A DNA stretch of 64,000 nt from contig RMBW01000007.1 in the NCBI GenBank assembly GCA_004009845.1, positions 434,001 to 498,000 on the forward strand, written 5' to 3'. This DNA is from Davidsoniella eucalypti. Taxonomy: Eukaryota; Ascomycota; Sordariomycetes; Microascales; Ceratocystidaceae. A program made the translations under genes and the position numbers. The notes under the pieces are model-generated. The model was not told where the DNA came from, did no database searches, and was given only the letters and a program-made list of their open reading frames with translations. The stretch's first letter is position 1; every line of letters begins with the position of its first letter. Below are positions 35,741 to 47,006 of this stretch, piece by piece.

Positions 35741-35839
35741 TGAGAGCGACGAGATTCGAACTCGCGCGGTTGCCCATTGCGGTCCCAGTTATTGGATTAT
35801 AACCTAAACACAACGCCTTAACCACTCGGCCACACTCCC
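35741..35839 (-). tRNA. tRNA-Leu (anticodon UAG) with a 20-base intron
   Basis: The minus strand folds as a class II tRNA. The acceptor stem GGGAGTG pairs with CGCTCTC, with discriminator A. The D-arm is GCC-GAGTGGTTAA-GGC and the anticodon stem TTGTG pairs with CGCAA. The anticodon loop TTTAGGC is formed after removal of 20 bases inserted after position 37. The variable arm is 11 bases, and the T-arm GCGAG-TTCGAAT-CTCGT carries the B box. The mature length is 79 bases before CCA. The loop and D-arm match the yeast tRNA-Leu(UAG) pattern. Confidence 0.92.
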
Positions 35840-35965
35840 TGTGACGCCTGTTTCTTGATAATACCAGAAGTAGAAGTCATTTTGAAGCTTGTGCAAGATC
35901 GCGGAGGAGCTGGACTACTAGTTCTTCGGGGCTAGGGGACGGTGTCGTCCCGTATATACAAAGTT

Positions 35966-36066
35966 ATTGAGTTTGTCTAGGAGGACTTTAAATATCTGTC
36001 CGGTATAATCCGGCATCGTATGATCTTAGTGATTTAGGTAGACGTTAGATATAATCAAATCAAATC
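35966..36066 (+). repeat. Dispersed repeat unit B, copy 2 (LTR-end-like)
   Basis: It carries the same ordered blocks as 15029-15125, with an extra 20 or so bases (ATGATCTTAGTGATTTAGG) before TAGACGTTA. It lies about 130 bases upstream of the tRNA-Leu 5' end, a position typical of Pol III-targeting retrotransposon LTRs. No other LTR features are seen. Confidence 0.6.
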
Positions 36067-37190
36067 AAGTGCGCGGCTTTTTTTTCGTTTTTTCATAATA
36101 GCCCGTTCCGAAATCTGGTGACCGGTCTTATAGCCGCAGACACACCAGGGCATTGCTAGATGGAGAGTCCTCTTGACTTCAATGCCCGACTGTGGCAAGC
36201 CATAAAAGATATTCAAGTTTAAACGTACTCCTGATGGAGTTCCTCGGCAGATGACACTAGTAGACTATCTCCGTCCATAGCAAGCTATATTATTGCAGTT
36301 ATATATTACATCAATCAGATGTTGCGTAGTATGCAGATACAAAGAATTATAGGAGACAAGCCAAGATGAAAGTAAGATTTATGTTACCACCTATCGAAAA
36401 TGCTTTATACCTGCCTTGATATATCATCACATGATAGTTTCCTTTGCGAAACGTGTGAGTCAGCAGACGGCCGTTTTTATATCTCGATGTTTGAGGGCTC
36501 TATAAGGTTAACTAACCTTTTACCCGTATGCTTATTCTACACATATGATTTATTATGTGCTTAAAGTCACATTAGACACAATAGAAACCATGGTATCAAG
36601 TTATTGATAACCGCTACACAAAGATGAACTGAATGATGTTGATCATGAGCTTGACTGCAGATGTCTAGTAAATTCTCTATCAATATAATTCCCAGGATAT
36701 ACAATCCCGTAGCCAGATATCTCCGCCCGGAGTTTAGATACTTAAGCCTCGGGGCCAACTACGCTTGAAAGCCTCCGTTCCGTGGATACCCGTGGGATCC
36801 CGCCAGGAAATAGGCCCTAATAGTCCGTTGAATCGCAAAAAGCACAACCTATACTTGCTATGTGAGTACATCACGCTTGGGCGATTTTGACGCTCGAATA
36901 ACCATACACCACAATGTCAAGTGTCAAGAGGACTCTCTATTTATTGTCGTGTTCAAATTGGAGAAGAATGTGTATCGCATATTCTACATAGCGAAAATAG
37001 TGAACTCTCAATTGCAGCTTCATGTCTATCCCCTGATCACACTAGGGTCTCACCATTATGATTGCGATAGTTTTAGGTTGACACGCCCGGACTTAAGAGA
37101 ACGAGTGGTGATGATATGATGTTGTATTGTTGGATTATTTGAGAACCACTCGGAAGGTTATGGGCTATTCAATAGACTGAAAGAAGTCAG
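36067..37190. other. Gene-free stretch upstream of the aldo-keto reductase
   Basis: AT-rich sequence with no recognised gene. An open frame at 36862-37119 has no family resemblance. Confidence 0.4.
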
Positions 37191-37198
37191 TATATAAG
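37191..37198 (+). promoter_or_regulatory. TATA box candidate of the aldo-keto reductase gene
   Basis: TATATAAG lies 135 bases before the ATG at 37333. It is a good core-promoter match on the right strand. Confidence 0.55.
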
Positions 37199-37332
37199 CG
37201 TGAATCGAGAGCCGTTATGAAAGCAAGAAACAAATCTTGAAAATCAACTCACTCATCAGCTTGACTTCACTTTTTCTGTTTGGAAACACCTGACCATATT
37301 TCACCGTATTGACCCTATCAATAACCAACAAA

Positions 37333-38487
37333 ATGGCCAGATTTGTCTCGCTTGGTGGTAATGGATCCAAGATCAACCAGATTGGTTACGGTCTCATGGG
37401 CCTTGGTCATGTATATGGCTCTGCTGGGTGAGTTGACGTGACGTTTTGTATAGGTTTGAATCATGTTCTTGACTAGTATGATATTTTCCGTTTGTAGAAC
37501 TGATGGGGATCGGTTTAAGCTTCTCGACCATGCTTGGTCGATCGGCAACCGCAATTGGGATACGGCAGACATGTATGCCGATTCCGAGGAAGTTGTGGGT
37601 AAATGGTTCGCGCTTCATCCCGAGCGTCGTAAGGACATATTCCTGGCCACCAAGTTTGGTCTGAAATATGATGAAAGTCAAGCCGCCATCACGTTCAACG
37701 TAGACACTTCTCCCGAGTACTGTCGCCAACAGTGCTCTAAAAGCTTGAAGAGACTTCAAACCACTTGGATTGATCTATACTACATTCACCGTGTTGACTT
37801 CAAGACCGTCGAAAAGACTGTTGAAGAGCTTGTGAAGCTCAAGAAGTAAGTGGAACAGCGTAGTTTCTACTGCTCTATCGTGACTATAGTTTACTAACGC
37901 ATACCAATAGTGAGGGCAGGATCAAATACATCGGAATGTCTGAAGTCCATAGCTCTACTCCACGTCGTGCTCACGCTATACACCCAATATCTAGTGTCCA
38001 GGTAGAATACAGCCCATGGACTCTGGAGATCGAGACTAGTGAAAGCGGAAACTTGTTTGACGTTGCCAAGGAGCTCGGCGTTAGTGTTTTTGCTTACTCT
38101 CCTTTGGGTCGTGGCCTTCTGACTGGAACACTCAAGTCGAAAGCCGATATTGGTGAAAACGACTGCCGCAACTTTCTAGAGCGATTATCGAAGGAGAACT
38201 TCCCTAGGAATTTGGCTGTTGTTGATACTATCAGCGCGCTGGCCGCAAAGAAAGGCTGCTCGGGCGCGCAGCTTACGTTGGCGTGGCTAATGGCTCAAAG
38301 CCCACTGGTAGTGCCCATTCCCGGTACTAAGCGTATTTTTGCCATCGACGACAACTGGGGCGCCAATGATGTTGCGCTATCGCAGGAGGAAGTCGATGAG
38401 ATCCGGGCTGTGGTGCAAGATGCGGCCTTGACTGGATCTCGTGGTGGCGAGTCTATTGGTCAATACACCATCTCGGTACCGCTGTGA
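37333..38487 (+). CDS. Aldo-keto reductase (pyridoxal reductase-like / AKR family)
   Basis: The product is an NADPH-dependent cytosolic carbonyl reductase. The exons are 37333-37427, 37498-37845 and 37911-38487, giving 339 residues. Intron 1 is GTGAGT to TGTAG; intron 2 is GTAAGT with a TTTACTAAC branch and AATAG. The family tetrad is complete: D53 and Y58 in DTADMY, K84 in LATKFG and H129 in YYIHRVD. Further marks are the AYSPLGRGLLTG strand and the cofactor-phosphate region VPIPGTKR. The closest family from memory is the fungal pyridoxal reductase/YakC group, but substrate cannot be read from sequence. The start is the first ATG (context ACAAAATGG), preceded by a TATA box 135 bases upstream, which suggests inducible expression. 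Confidence 0.93.
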
Positions 38488-40032
38488 AGTAGAGGAAACA
38501 TGCCGAGATGCTTTCCCGAGCAAAGGCTTGTGGCATGAGTCAGGTGAGGCGGGAGAGAGAAAAACCGGAAGGCAGAGCAATGAGGCTGAGAAGGATGGAT
38601 AATTCTGCGGCAAGTATAATGTTACTATTATGTATTATGTGTAGAGAACACACAGTCTTCGGTGACGGCATATACTCTTGCAATCAGTTGTGATATTCAC
38701 CGCTATTCAGTGAAACCTAGAGATGTCTGGTGCGATATGCACGGTAATCTCCTTATACATATGTATGGCCGAGCGCTATCGACATACTGCAGACCGTGAT
38801 GTCATGGATAAAGAGATGTACTTAGGGAACATAACAATGCTAGTTTAAAGTCCAAGGCAGACAATGCCCCTCATGCTAAAGGAAGGCACTTAGAAGGAGG
38901 GAATTCTCCGCTTTTGAGATGCTCGTGTTAAAAGTTTCGAGTCGCATTTTGACACAATCTTGGAAAAAGCGGGACTTTAAAAGCTTCTAACGAAAGCTCT
39001 ACAGAAGGTTGGCGGTTTATAATACAAGGAGCTACAAAATGCTTGGAGGTATTGAGACACCAATGAGGTGGGTTTTCCTGGAAAGGATTAGAAATTGAAA
39101 TGCACAGGAATAGCATATAACGAAGGAGAAGTAGATTGTCTTTCACCTCTAGTATTAGTTCAGGCTGTATATCTTAGGATGAGGTGCTTAGCTATTAAGA
39201 GCTCCATTTCCACCTTGATCAAAATGAATTAAAAATTGAAAAAAGTCGGCAGTGTGATTTTTTTGCTTGCTGGGAATTTCGAGTTCAAACCCCACATAAG
39301 CCATGATGCCAACTGTAAAAGCATCTAGTGGCGCCTTGTTTATTTGCTTGGTAGTTGTACGCTGTTTAGTCCCTGCGAAAAAGCACAATCGTCTGATTAG
39401 ATATGAGGCTTGCGAAAACACAAGCTATTTTGACAACTCTGTACAAATGAACATTTCCTTCACTATATCATCATTCAAGGCGGGCAAACTTGCGATTTAA
39501 TAAAGTATATCATCAATTTAACAGCTCAACGTCATCACTATCTACTTAGAATGAGGCTAGGTAGGCCTGGCTTAGAATCATTCAGAAAAAGCCAACCTTT
39601 CCACTGCCCCTGCAAGCTAGCTAACCCTCATTCCTTCAGTAATACTCTACAGCCCTTGTTTTTCTTCTTTTTTCTGTCGCAGCCTTGAACTGACACATTG
39701 AAGTCTCCCCGCCCCGAGCCGTTGTTTGTCTGATCGATTTCTCGATTCTCGACTACCGACGATTGAATGCCGACATTCAATCCGCCCCGAGCTGTATTTC
39801 TCTGATAGGCCAATTCTCGGGACTAACCAGCATCGCTTGCCGCTGATTTTGCACCTGTCTCAACCGTGGTCAGAGCCATTCGCTTCGCCCCGCGCACCGT
39901 CCTAGAATTAGAATATTTTGACATATCTTGGAATATCACCGGCAGATAGCTAAACCCCAAGCCCCGAAACCCTTTCGCACCCTTGCCGTGCCATATCACC
40001 ACTCGTCCACCCTAATAGACCGCCAAACTACT
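38488..40032. other. Intergenic: AKR 3' region and kap114 promoter/leader
   Basis: No gene is seen. The last 400 bases are pyrimidine-rich on plus, as upstream of other genes here. They hold a perfect hairpin at 39761-39782 and two copies of a GCCCCGAGC...TCTGAT...TTCTCG segment near 39710 and 39783. Confidence 0.45.
39761..39782 (+). promoter_or_regulatory. Perfect 9-base inverted repeat in the kap114 upstream region
   Basis: GATTGAATG and CATTCAATC are separated by CCGA. It could be an RNA hairpin in the leader or a dimeric DNA-binding site, about 250 bases before the start codon. Function is inferred only from symmetry. Confidence 0.35.
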
Positions 40033-43000
40033 ATGGCCGACGAACTCGCCCACGTCCTGGCGAACACCCAGTCCGGCGATGCTACCATCCGCCAACAGGC
40101 TGAGGCCGCCCTAAAGCAGGCCCGCGGCAACCCGGCTTTCCCGTCAACCCTCCTTACTGTGGCCTCGCACACCTCCGTCGACACGGCAATCCGCCAGTCT
40201 GCCCTCTCGGTACTACGCCGATTTATCGAGAAGAACTGGAACCCCGAAGGCCTGCTAGACGACGATGAGGACGAAATTTCTGACGAGATCGACAACGAGC
40301 CTCTCGTCGACATCCCCGACCAAAACAAGGCCCACATCAAGACGGCTTTGCTCGAGCTTGTGCTGAGCCCTGAAGACAACCGCAAAGTCAAGAGCGGTGC
40401 CAGGTAAGGAAAACCATCACCGCCGGATCTCTCTACACTGGTATCTAACGCTAGCTATCTCTTGCCTTTAGTCAAGTCGTTGGTCGCATCGCTGCGTTCG
40501 ACGTCCCCGACAAGTGGCCTGAGCTGCTTCCCACCCTACTGAATGTCATTCCCACCGGCCAGGACACTCAGGTTCACGGCGCTCTCAAGATTCTCGGTGA
40601 CATCGTCGATGAAAGCCTGTCTGAGGACCAATTCTTTACCCTAGCCCGTGATATCATCAAGGGCCTAGGCTCAGTTGCCCTCAACACCAACCGCACTGCT
40701 ATGCACCGTGCTCTTGCTGTGTCAGTGCTTCGTGGATGCTTCGATCTTCTTGAAATGGTGAAGGAAGAGCATCCCAAGGAGGTCAAGGCTTTTGGCGATG
40801 AAATCATTACTAGCTGGGAGCCCTTCTTCCTGGAGGTTCTAAAGGCCCCTTTCCCCCAGGATGCTATCACTGCCGATGGTCAGCCTTCCAGCTGGAACGG
40901 TCCCGTTGCGCTGAAGCTGCAGGTTATCAAGACCTTGATCAAGATCAAGAATGTGCTGCCTAGTCTTATTGTGCCTAACAGCACCACATACTTTTCTCTT
41001 GCCTGGTCCGAGTTGCAGAACTTACGCGAGGCCTACCAGATTCTCTACATGGATAATGAGACCCAAGGCCGTATGGAGGATGTTGACCAACTCCCCTACA
41101 CTCTGGATCTTCTTGTCCTAGAACAGCTCGACCTTGTGCACCAGTACCTCCGTGCTCCTCCGGTCGAGAAGCATCTACAGGAGCAGCTTGCTGCTAACAT
41201 TGCTACTCCCGAAGCTACTCCCTGGGTGGCTAATATGGTCACTATTCTGATCTCATACTCACGCGTGACCCAGGAACAGATTGACCTGTGGGAGATTGAT
41301 GCTTCTCTATATCTATCTGAAGAGGCACTGGTCACCGCCAACTACACTCCCCGTACTGCTTGTGGTGACATGATGATTAAGCTTGGAGAAATGTTCAAGG
41401 AGCACATTCTCAGAGGTCTTCTTGTTCACACCAAAACTCTGTTTGGTGGCGAGAATGACTGGCGTTCTCAAGAGGCTGCCCTGTCACTATTCAATGCTGT
41501 TAGCATCGATTTCCAAGAGACGGATACCCCAGTTCCCGAGGCTACTTGCCAAGCTTACCTAGAGCTTGTCAACTTTGCCATCTCTCAGACGCAATCCGAC
41601 CTACTACGTGCCCGTGGTTATCTTGTTGGCGCCACACTGACCGCTGTCTACGCCACTCCCGAGGAGCTCGTCAATCGCACTTTCGAACGTATCAACACTG
41701 ATGAGTCGGAAGTTGTCCGTGTATCCTGCATCAGGGCCGTCGAGGAGATCTGCCGTGCCAACCGTGTATCTAGTGATCAGCAGGTTGCTGTCATCTCTGC
41801 CATCAATAACTACCTAGGTTCCAAGTCCCCTGAAGAGATTCAAGAGTCGGAGGAGTTGGTAGTTGCCCTGGCCGAATCTCTGCGTAACCTTATCATTGTC
41901 AATCCTGCTGTTGCCCTTAACGATGCTGTTAACCCTTGCGAGATGTTGTTCAACCTTGTTCGCACTGCTTCATCTAGCTTCCAGGTGATTTATGTCGTCA
42001 CTGAGGCCTTTGAAGAGATTGTTGGCCATCTCAGCGATACTGACTCTTACAATGCCCTAAGCGCTAGAATTCTGCCCACCCTTACCGCCGCTTTTGATGT
42101 TGCTAACGTAACTGAAGATGATCCGTTGGTCACTGCCACTGCTGATCTCCTTGTCATCCTTATCAAGCATGGAAGCACTCCTCTACCTGCTGGTTTTGTC
42201 GCTGCTACTCTTCCCAAGCTAAGACGTGTTCTGATGGAGGCCGAGGAAGGTGATATTCTGCGTCCTGCGTGCGAGTGTGTCATGTACCTACTTTCGCACG
42301 ATCATCAACAAGTCCTTGGCTGGTCTGAGGGTGGCCAAACTGGTCTGGATGTCTGCCTGCACATTATTGACCGTCTGCTTGGTCAAAATATTGAGGACAA
42401 TGCTGCCTCTGAGGTTGGTGGCCTGGCTGCTGAGCTGGTTGAGAAGGCCGGTCATGAGAAACTTGGTCCTTACCTGCTGCAGCTTCTGACAGCTGTTGCC
42501 AACCGTTTGGCTACTGCTGAGGCCGCTCCTTTCATCCAGTCGCTTATCCTAGTTTTTGCTCGCCTGTCACTCAACGGCGCCAATGATGTCGTTGAATTCC
42601 TGAGCCAGATCCGCATCGGTGAGCACAGTGGTCTGGAGGTGGTGATGGGCAAGTGGCTTGAGAACTCGGCCAACTTTGCTGGTTACGATGAAATCCGTCA
42701 AAAGTAAGTCATTTTACCACCTGAACAGTGGTTTGTATTTTCAATTATGCATGCGCTAAACTTTGTATATCTGTAGTGTGATTGCCCTGTCCAAACTGTA
42801 CGCACTCAACGACTCTCGTCTGGCCCAGACGATGGTCAAGGGCGACCTTATCACGCAGAGCGACGGCCGCATTATGACTCGCTCTCGCGCAAAGAAGAGT
42901 ATGAATTATCGGTATCTACGGGCCATGAGCGCCACTGACGACGACAACGCAGACCCCGACCAGTACACCGTAATCCCGGTAACGCTCAAAATTGTCAAGG

Positions 43001-43359
43001 TGCTTGTCGATGAGCTACTGTCGGAACAAAACATGAAGGCGGCAGCAGCCCTAGGTTCCTCGGGTGCTGTCAACGCCTCAGCCGAGTTCGAGGACGATGA
43101 TGGAGATGACACTTGGGAAGACGAGGATGATGCAGCCCTTGACATGGCTCTTGGAAACAGCAAGTCTGACTTGCTCAAGTTCTTGCGCAACAGTGTGCGT
43201 GAGCGTGACGATGAGACTCAGGACTACCTCGTGCAGTTCTTCATCGGTGCCGCACAGAACAACCTTGCTGGCTTTTCTGAGTGGTACAAGTTGCTGACCG
43301 ACGAGGAAAAGGCCAAGCTAGCAGAGGTTGAGAAGGTAGCAGCCACAGGCCAGTCGTAA
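40033..43359 (+). CDS. kap114: Importin-9 / Kap114-type karyopherin beta
   Basis: This is a nuclear import receptor; in yeast, Kap114 carries histones and TBP. The exons are 40033-40403, 40472-42703 and 42777-43359, giving 1,061 residues. Introns have GTAAGG and GTAAGT donors; intron 1 has a CTAAC branch and a TTTAG acceptor. The N-terminal importin-beta domain (about residues 10-160) has EAALKQA, AIRQSALSVLRRFIEKNW and FDVPDKWPELLP. HEAT-type helical repeats fill the rest. The C-terminal part has the importin-9 hallmarks: LYALNDSRLAQTMVKGDLI, a MTRSRAK segment, YTVIPVTLKIVKVLVDEL, and an acidic loop near residues 972-986 (EDDDGDDTWEDEDD). Length is close to that of yeast Kap114. The ATG at 40033 is the first in frame that gives the family N-terminus (MADELAHVL); the open frame upstream has no ATG. 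Confidence 0.95.
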
Positions 43360-44140
43360 AGAATTCAAGATGGAGAAGGGGGAATGACGTTTTATGTATT
43401 TGATGTATTACTCCCTACCGAAAAGCTCGTAAAATCAGAGCCTAAAAAGGTGGAATCCAAGAAAAAAAAATTGGAAAACGATCCTTTAGTCTTGACTTGT
43501 GGACATGCAGTGTGTGGTATTACAGGATATAGCTTCATTGATACTATGATGGAATGAATGAGGGAATGGCATGTAGCTGTGGTTGATATATTGTATGTCC
43601 TTGCGTAGTTTTATATAGTAGGTTAGGAGGGCGCATAGGGAAAATTAATGCGGGGGATTGATTCCCAGGTCAAGGTCAATAAAGCGTCATTGGGCTATTT
43701 TGAATATGATAGACATGTAGTTACATATATATGTACTTATAGTTGAAGTGACAAAAACCACAGCTTCCTCACTATTTCTATTCAATTGATGCTACACAAG
43801 AGTATTCGTAAGGGTGTGAGCACCTATAGACCCTAACTGGTTTATTTACTAGACTTATTCAGGACACCGCTGTCATATTTGTACTAGAACGCCGGCGGCT
43901 ATGTGGTAGGTCTTGTCAAACTATAAAACAAGACTAATTATGACCGGTTTCCGCTGCTCTGAACTTTCCACTTTGAACTTTCTATGGTTTCTAGAATCTT
44001 TCTATCTGCTTTAAACTTCATGTTCTCTCCAGCCGGGGCAAAAAGTACTACTGAAGTCCACCCTATGTTATACACTTTGCTCTAGATCTTCTTGTATGCA
44101 ACTAGTCATTTTTGCTATCTATATTTCGACCTTTCACTAA
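43360..44140. other. Convergent intergenic region between kap114 and the HET gene
   Basis: It holds the 3' ends of the two genes facing each other. AT-rich with nothing else visible. Confidence 0.5.
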
Positions 44141-46429
44141 CTATCTAATTTGTATCTTGGCTGGACTAGATCCTCGCAGGCGACCTGGGTCTTCTGATGT
44201 CCCAAGCTGAGAATAGGGAAACGGGTCCATCCAGAACACTCCTATCCTGTAATAAATACCTTCAGATGCTGTGGGGTATAGCATGAGACCACTGCGTTTG
44301 CACATATAGTGAAGATTTCGAGAAAGAATCTGCTTCTCAAAGCCAACAGGCAGGTCTTTAGTATCCCGCGATCCGGCTTTGCCCCGGGCCGTCGGAGGCG
44401 GTGGGATGCTATAATAATGGACAGTATGCCGACCTGGCGAAGCCCAGACGGTCTCGATTAGGGTATGTAAAAGATGCATTGGAATCCCTTCCTCGTCAAT
44501 GTCGTCCAGCGCCCCGTCTGGCCTGAGCTCAACAACATCGCCCTGTGCGGTGTGAAAGTCATACTGCACGTTGGTTTTGGAGGCAGCCTTTTCAAACGTC
44601 CCAGCCAGCTGGCATTCAAGTAGGTTCCCAGTAATGGAAAGATACGACGAGGTGATGTTGCCGAAAGGATTCGACCCAGAGGCCACTGCGGATGCATCCC
44701 AGCTAACCAGGTCCTGGATAATTTCAGCCTTGGTCTTTAACACCCCGAATGTGATCTTTTGCAGGTTGCCCTGGTTCGGCCGGAGAAAGCTCCATGACGG
44801 CAGATTCGAGCCCTGGCCAGACTTATTCTCCTCGAAGCTCGCTATGGCTTCCTTGGCCGTGAGGTCTTCGCGCCACAGCGTCCACATGAGATCCTGAACA
44901 AACTGGCTACGCCAGAGACCGACAATATACTCAACCTCTGGCTTTAGGGCACGCGCTGCTGCGAATTCCTGTGCAATTCCCGACAGGGCTATCATGCGGT
45001 CACTTTCGTAGGTAAGCTGCTTGGCTTGGTATCCCAGCACCACAGTCGTCCAGCGGTCGGCGTAGTCCATATGCTCGGAATCGTAGGTGATGGGTGTGAA
45101 GGCTTCGCTTCCCTTGTAATAGGCGCGGCCGTTGTCGATGATAGTACGGTTGTGGCACTGGAAGAAAGCAGAGAGACGGCCAAAGACGAGCAGTCGTGAG
45201 GACATGTGCATCTCTTGGTGCACCCAGCCGCGGTTAGACCAGACACTTTCATGAAGCTCTTCGATAGCACGGTGAGTAACCATCTTAGAGTAGTGATACA
45301 GTGTTATGTCACCGCGAACCTCGGGGAAGTGGGCTGACTGAAAGGGGATCTTGATGGACGTTACTTGTGGCGCTAGAAAGGATACATCTAAAAAGCTTTC
45401 ATGGCAAGATGCGATCGAGGCCGCACAGATAGTTAGATACGAGAAGTTATAGATGTTGCCCATCTGTAGGCCTTCCCGCTCCCAGTCTTCGGCGTCATTC
45501 TGGATGATGCACAGGGCATCTATCCATACGTATTCAATGTCCAGATTGTGGCACGTGATGACAGCATCCCGGACTGTGTGAGGAAGAGACGTAATCGGGA
45601 TCCCGGCCATATGGCTCGCGATATTTTGGCGCGTCGTTTTGAGTTGTGCCGCCGCTGATAGAGCACTGTTTCCCCAGCAATAGCTCAGCGTAGCGTATCT
45701 AGTAGACGAAGACTTGAGGCACTGCTTCTTAGTCTCGACCAGGTAGATCTTGCCATCCGGAACAAGGCGGCGAAGATCTAGAAGACGGCCTGGGAGAAAT
45801 TCCTTACGTGCTACGTGCTGGCACTCGGAATCGCAAGCCCTGATTGCGCTGCGGAAGATATCAAATGATCGTTTGTTGTTGACATACTTTACAGGCTCTG
45901 TTTCCAGGCCGAGATAGTCTCTTATACATTCTAACAGATCATTGTCAATACTGGTATGTATAGGCAACAGAGCTTCATACTTACTATCTTGAGAGACCAT
46001 GGATACCTCCAGAAACCAAGCTAGCTCTTCCATCCTGCCGTTTTCATTCATGTCCATAAAGTTGACTCGGAGCGAAACCTGCTCCTGGTCTCGCGTCACA
46101 GCCATGACGATGTCGACAGGCCGCTCTCGCATAGCGTCCTCATCTCCGCTAAAGACGACACTGTCCAAGATGAAGGCACATAGAGAGCAGTTCTTTGCTG
46201 ACGCCGTCAATAGCGGAAATCGTGGCGATGTATCTGCATACTTGGGAGTGAATGGAATCTCGTCGTCAAACTCACTGGGCAGAGTCCCGGTGAAGTCGAA
46301 GCCGGTTGACTCGGCACGACTTGCAGGCTTCCATGTCGCATCTAGCTGAGAGATGGAGTTACAGCGGCTGCAAAGATCCAGACTTGGCTCATTCTTGCAC
46401 AAAGGTGTGATTGGCTTGTACTGGAGCAT
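44141..46429 (-). CDS. HET (heterokaryon incompatibility) domain protein
   Basis: HET-domain proteins are filamentous-fungal sensors and executors of cell death after fusion of incompatible strains, though most copies are of unknown role. One exon gives 762 residues from the ATG at 46429. The open frame extends ten codons further upstream but without an ATG. The HET domain covers about residues 244-345, with YATLSYCWG, SLPHTVRDAVITCHNLDIEYVWIDALCIIQND and a following DWEREGLQMGNIYNFSYLTI, all conserved family blocks. The N-terminal part has two paired-cysteine motifs (LCSRC near residue 20 and NCSLC near residue 82), common in such proteins and possibly metal-binding. The C-terminal half contains typical WSFLRP-like elements of the family. 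There is no STAND or repeat domain, so this is a stand-alone HET gene lying between housekeeping genes. Confidence 0.93.
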   Translation of the reverse strand: MLQYKPITPLCKNEPSLDLCSRCNSISQLDATWKPASRAESTGFDFTGTLPSEFDDEIPFTPKYADTSPRFPLLTASAKNCSLCAFILDSVVFSGDEDAMRERPVDIVMAVTRDQEQVSLRVNFMDMNENGRMEELAWFLEVSMVSQDSKYEALLPIHTSIDNDLLECIRDYLGLETEPVKYVNNKRSFDIFRSAIRACDSECQHVARKEFLPGRLLDLRRLVPDGKIYLVETKKQCLKSSSTRYATLSYCWGNSALSAAAQLKTTRQNIASHMAGIPITSLPHTVRDAVITCHNLDIEYVWIDALCIIQNDAEDWEREGLQMGNIYNFSYLTICAASIASCHESFLDVSFLAPQVTSIKIPFQSAHFPEVRGDITLYHYSKMVTHRAIEELHESVWSNRGWVHQEMHMSSRLLVFGRLSAFFQCHNRTIIDNGRAYYKGSEAFTPITYDSEHMDYADRWTTVVLGYQAKQLTYESDRMIALSGIAQEFAAARALKPEVEYIVGLWRSQFVQDLMWTLWREDLTAKEAIASFEENKSGQGSNLPSWSFLRPNQGNLQKITFGVLKTKAEIIQDLVSWDASAVASGSNPFGNITSSYLSITGNLLECQLAGTFEKAASKTNVQYDFHTAQGDVVELRPDGALDDIDEEGIPMHLLHTLIETVWASPGRHTVHYYSIPPPPTARGKAGSRDTKDLPVGFEKQILSRNLHYMCKRSGLMLYPTASEGIYYRIGVFWMDPFPYSQLGTSEDPGRLRGSSPAKIQIR

Positions 46430-47006
46430 ATTCAACAATGTAGTGTGCTTGATGCCCAAGATAGAACGTCATCTTACTGTAGAGGAATCCATGTTATTTA
46501 TGGCTGTGACAAGCTGACATAAGCCCCACCTATTGGGTTCTGGTGACAAGCAATGGCGGGAATAGGTTCCAAAAAAGCATTCACTATATTTTGCGCCGTC
46601 ATCTCAGCTAAAATCTATCATCTTGAGCATATGGCCAACCCTAATAAAACGTACATTCATATCACCACATCACAGGGTTAAGCTTGAAATAAATCTACGT
46701 GGTTATATAGAGTAACATTCCCTTGACGAACTCAACATATTAGTTGTCGAAATATTTTTTTAACATATCCAAATATCATTACCACCAATATTATAACAAA
46801 TGAAACTCATCGTAAACCACTCCGCATTACATCTTACAAAAGGATATTTCCATCATATCGCGGTATCAAAAATCAACCCCCAAGTATATCATTTGCTTTA
46901 CTATGACTTCGTAAATAGCAAGCTGATGAGAAGAATATCATGGCCTTAGGCACTAGACCTTCCTATCGGGCTTCTTATGCCTCAAAGCTCAAGTGCCACC
47001 TTGCAC
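46430..47006. other. Intergenic: HET promoter and hexose transporter 3' region
   Basis: AT-rich, with no further feature seen. Confidence 0.5.

Noticed and set aside
39270..39300. GAGTTCAAACCCC, tRNA T-loop-like
   Set aside because: The stem bases do not pair and no tRNA body fits on either side.
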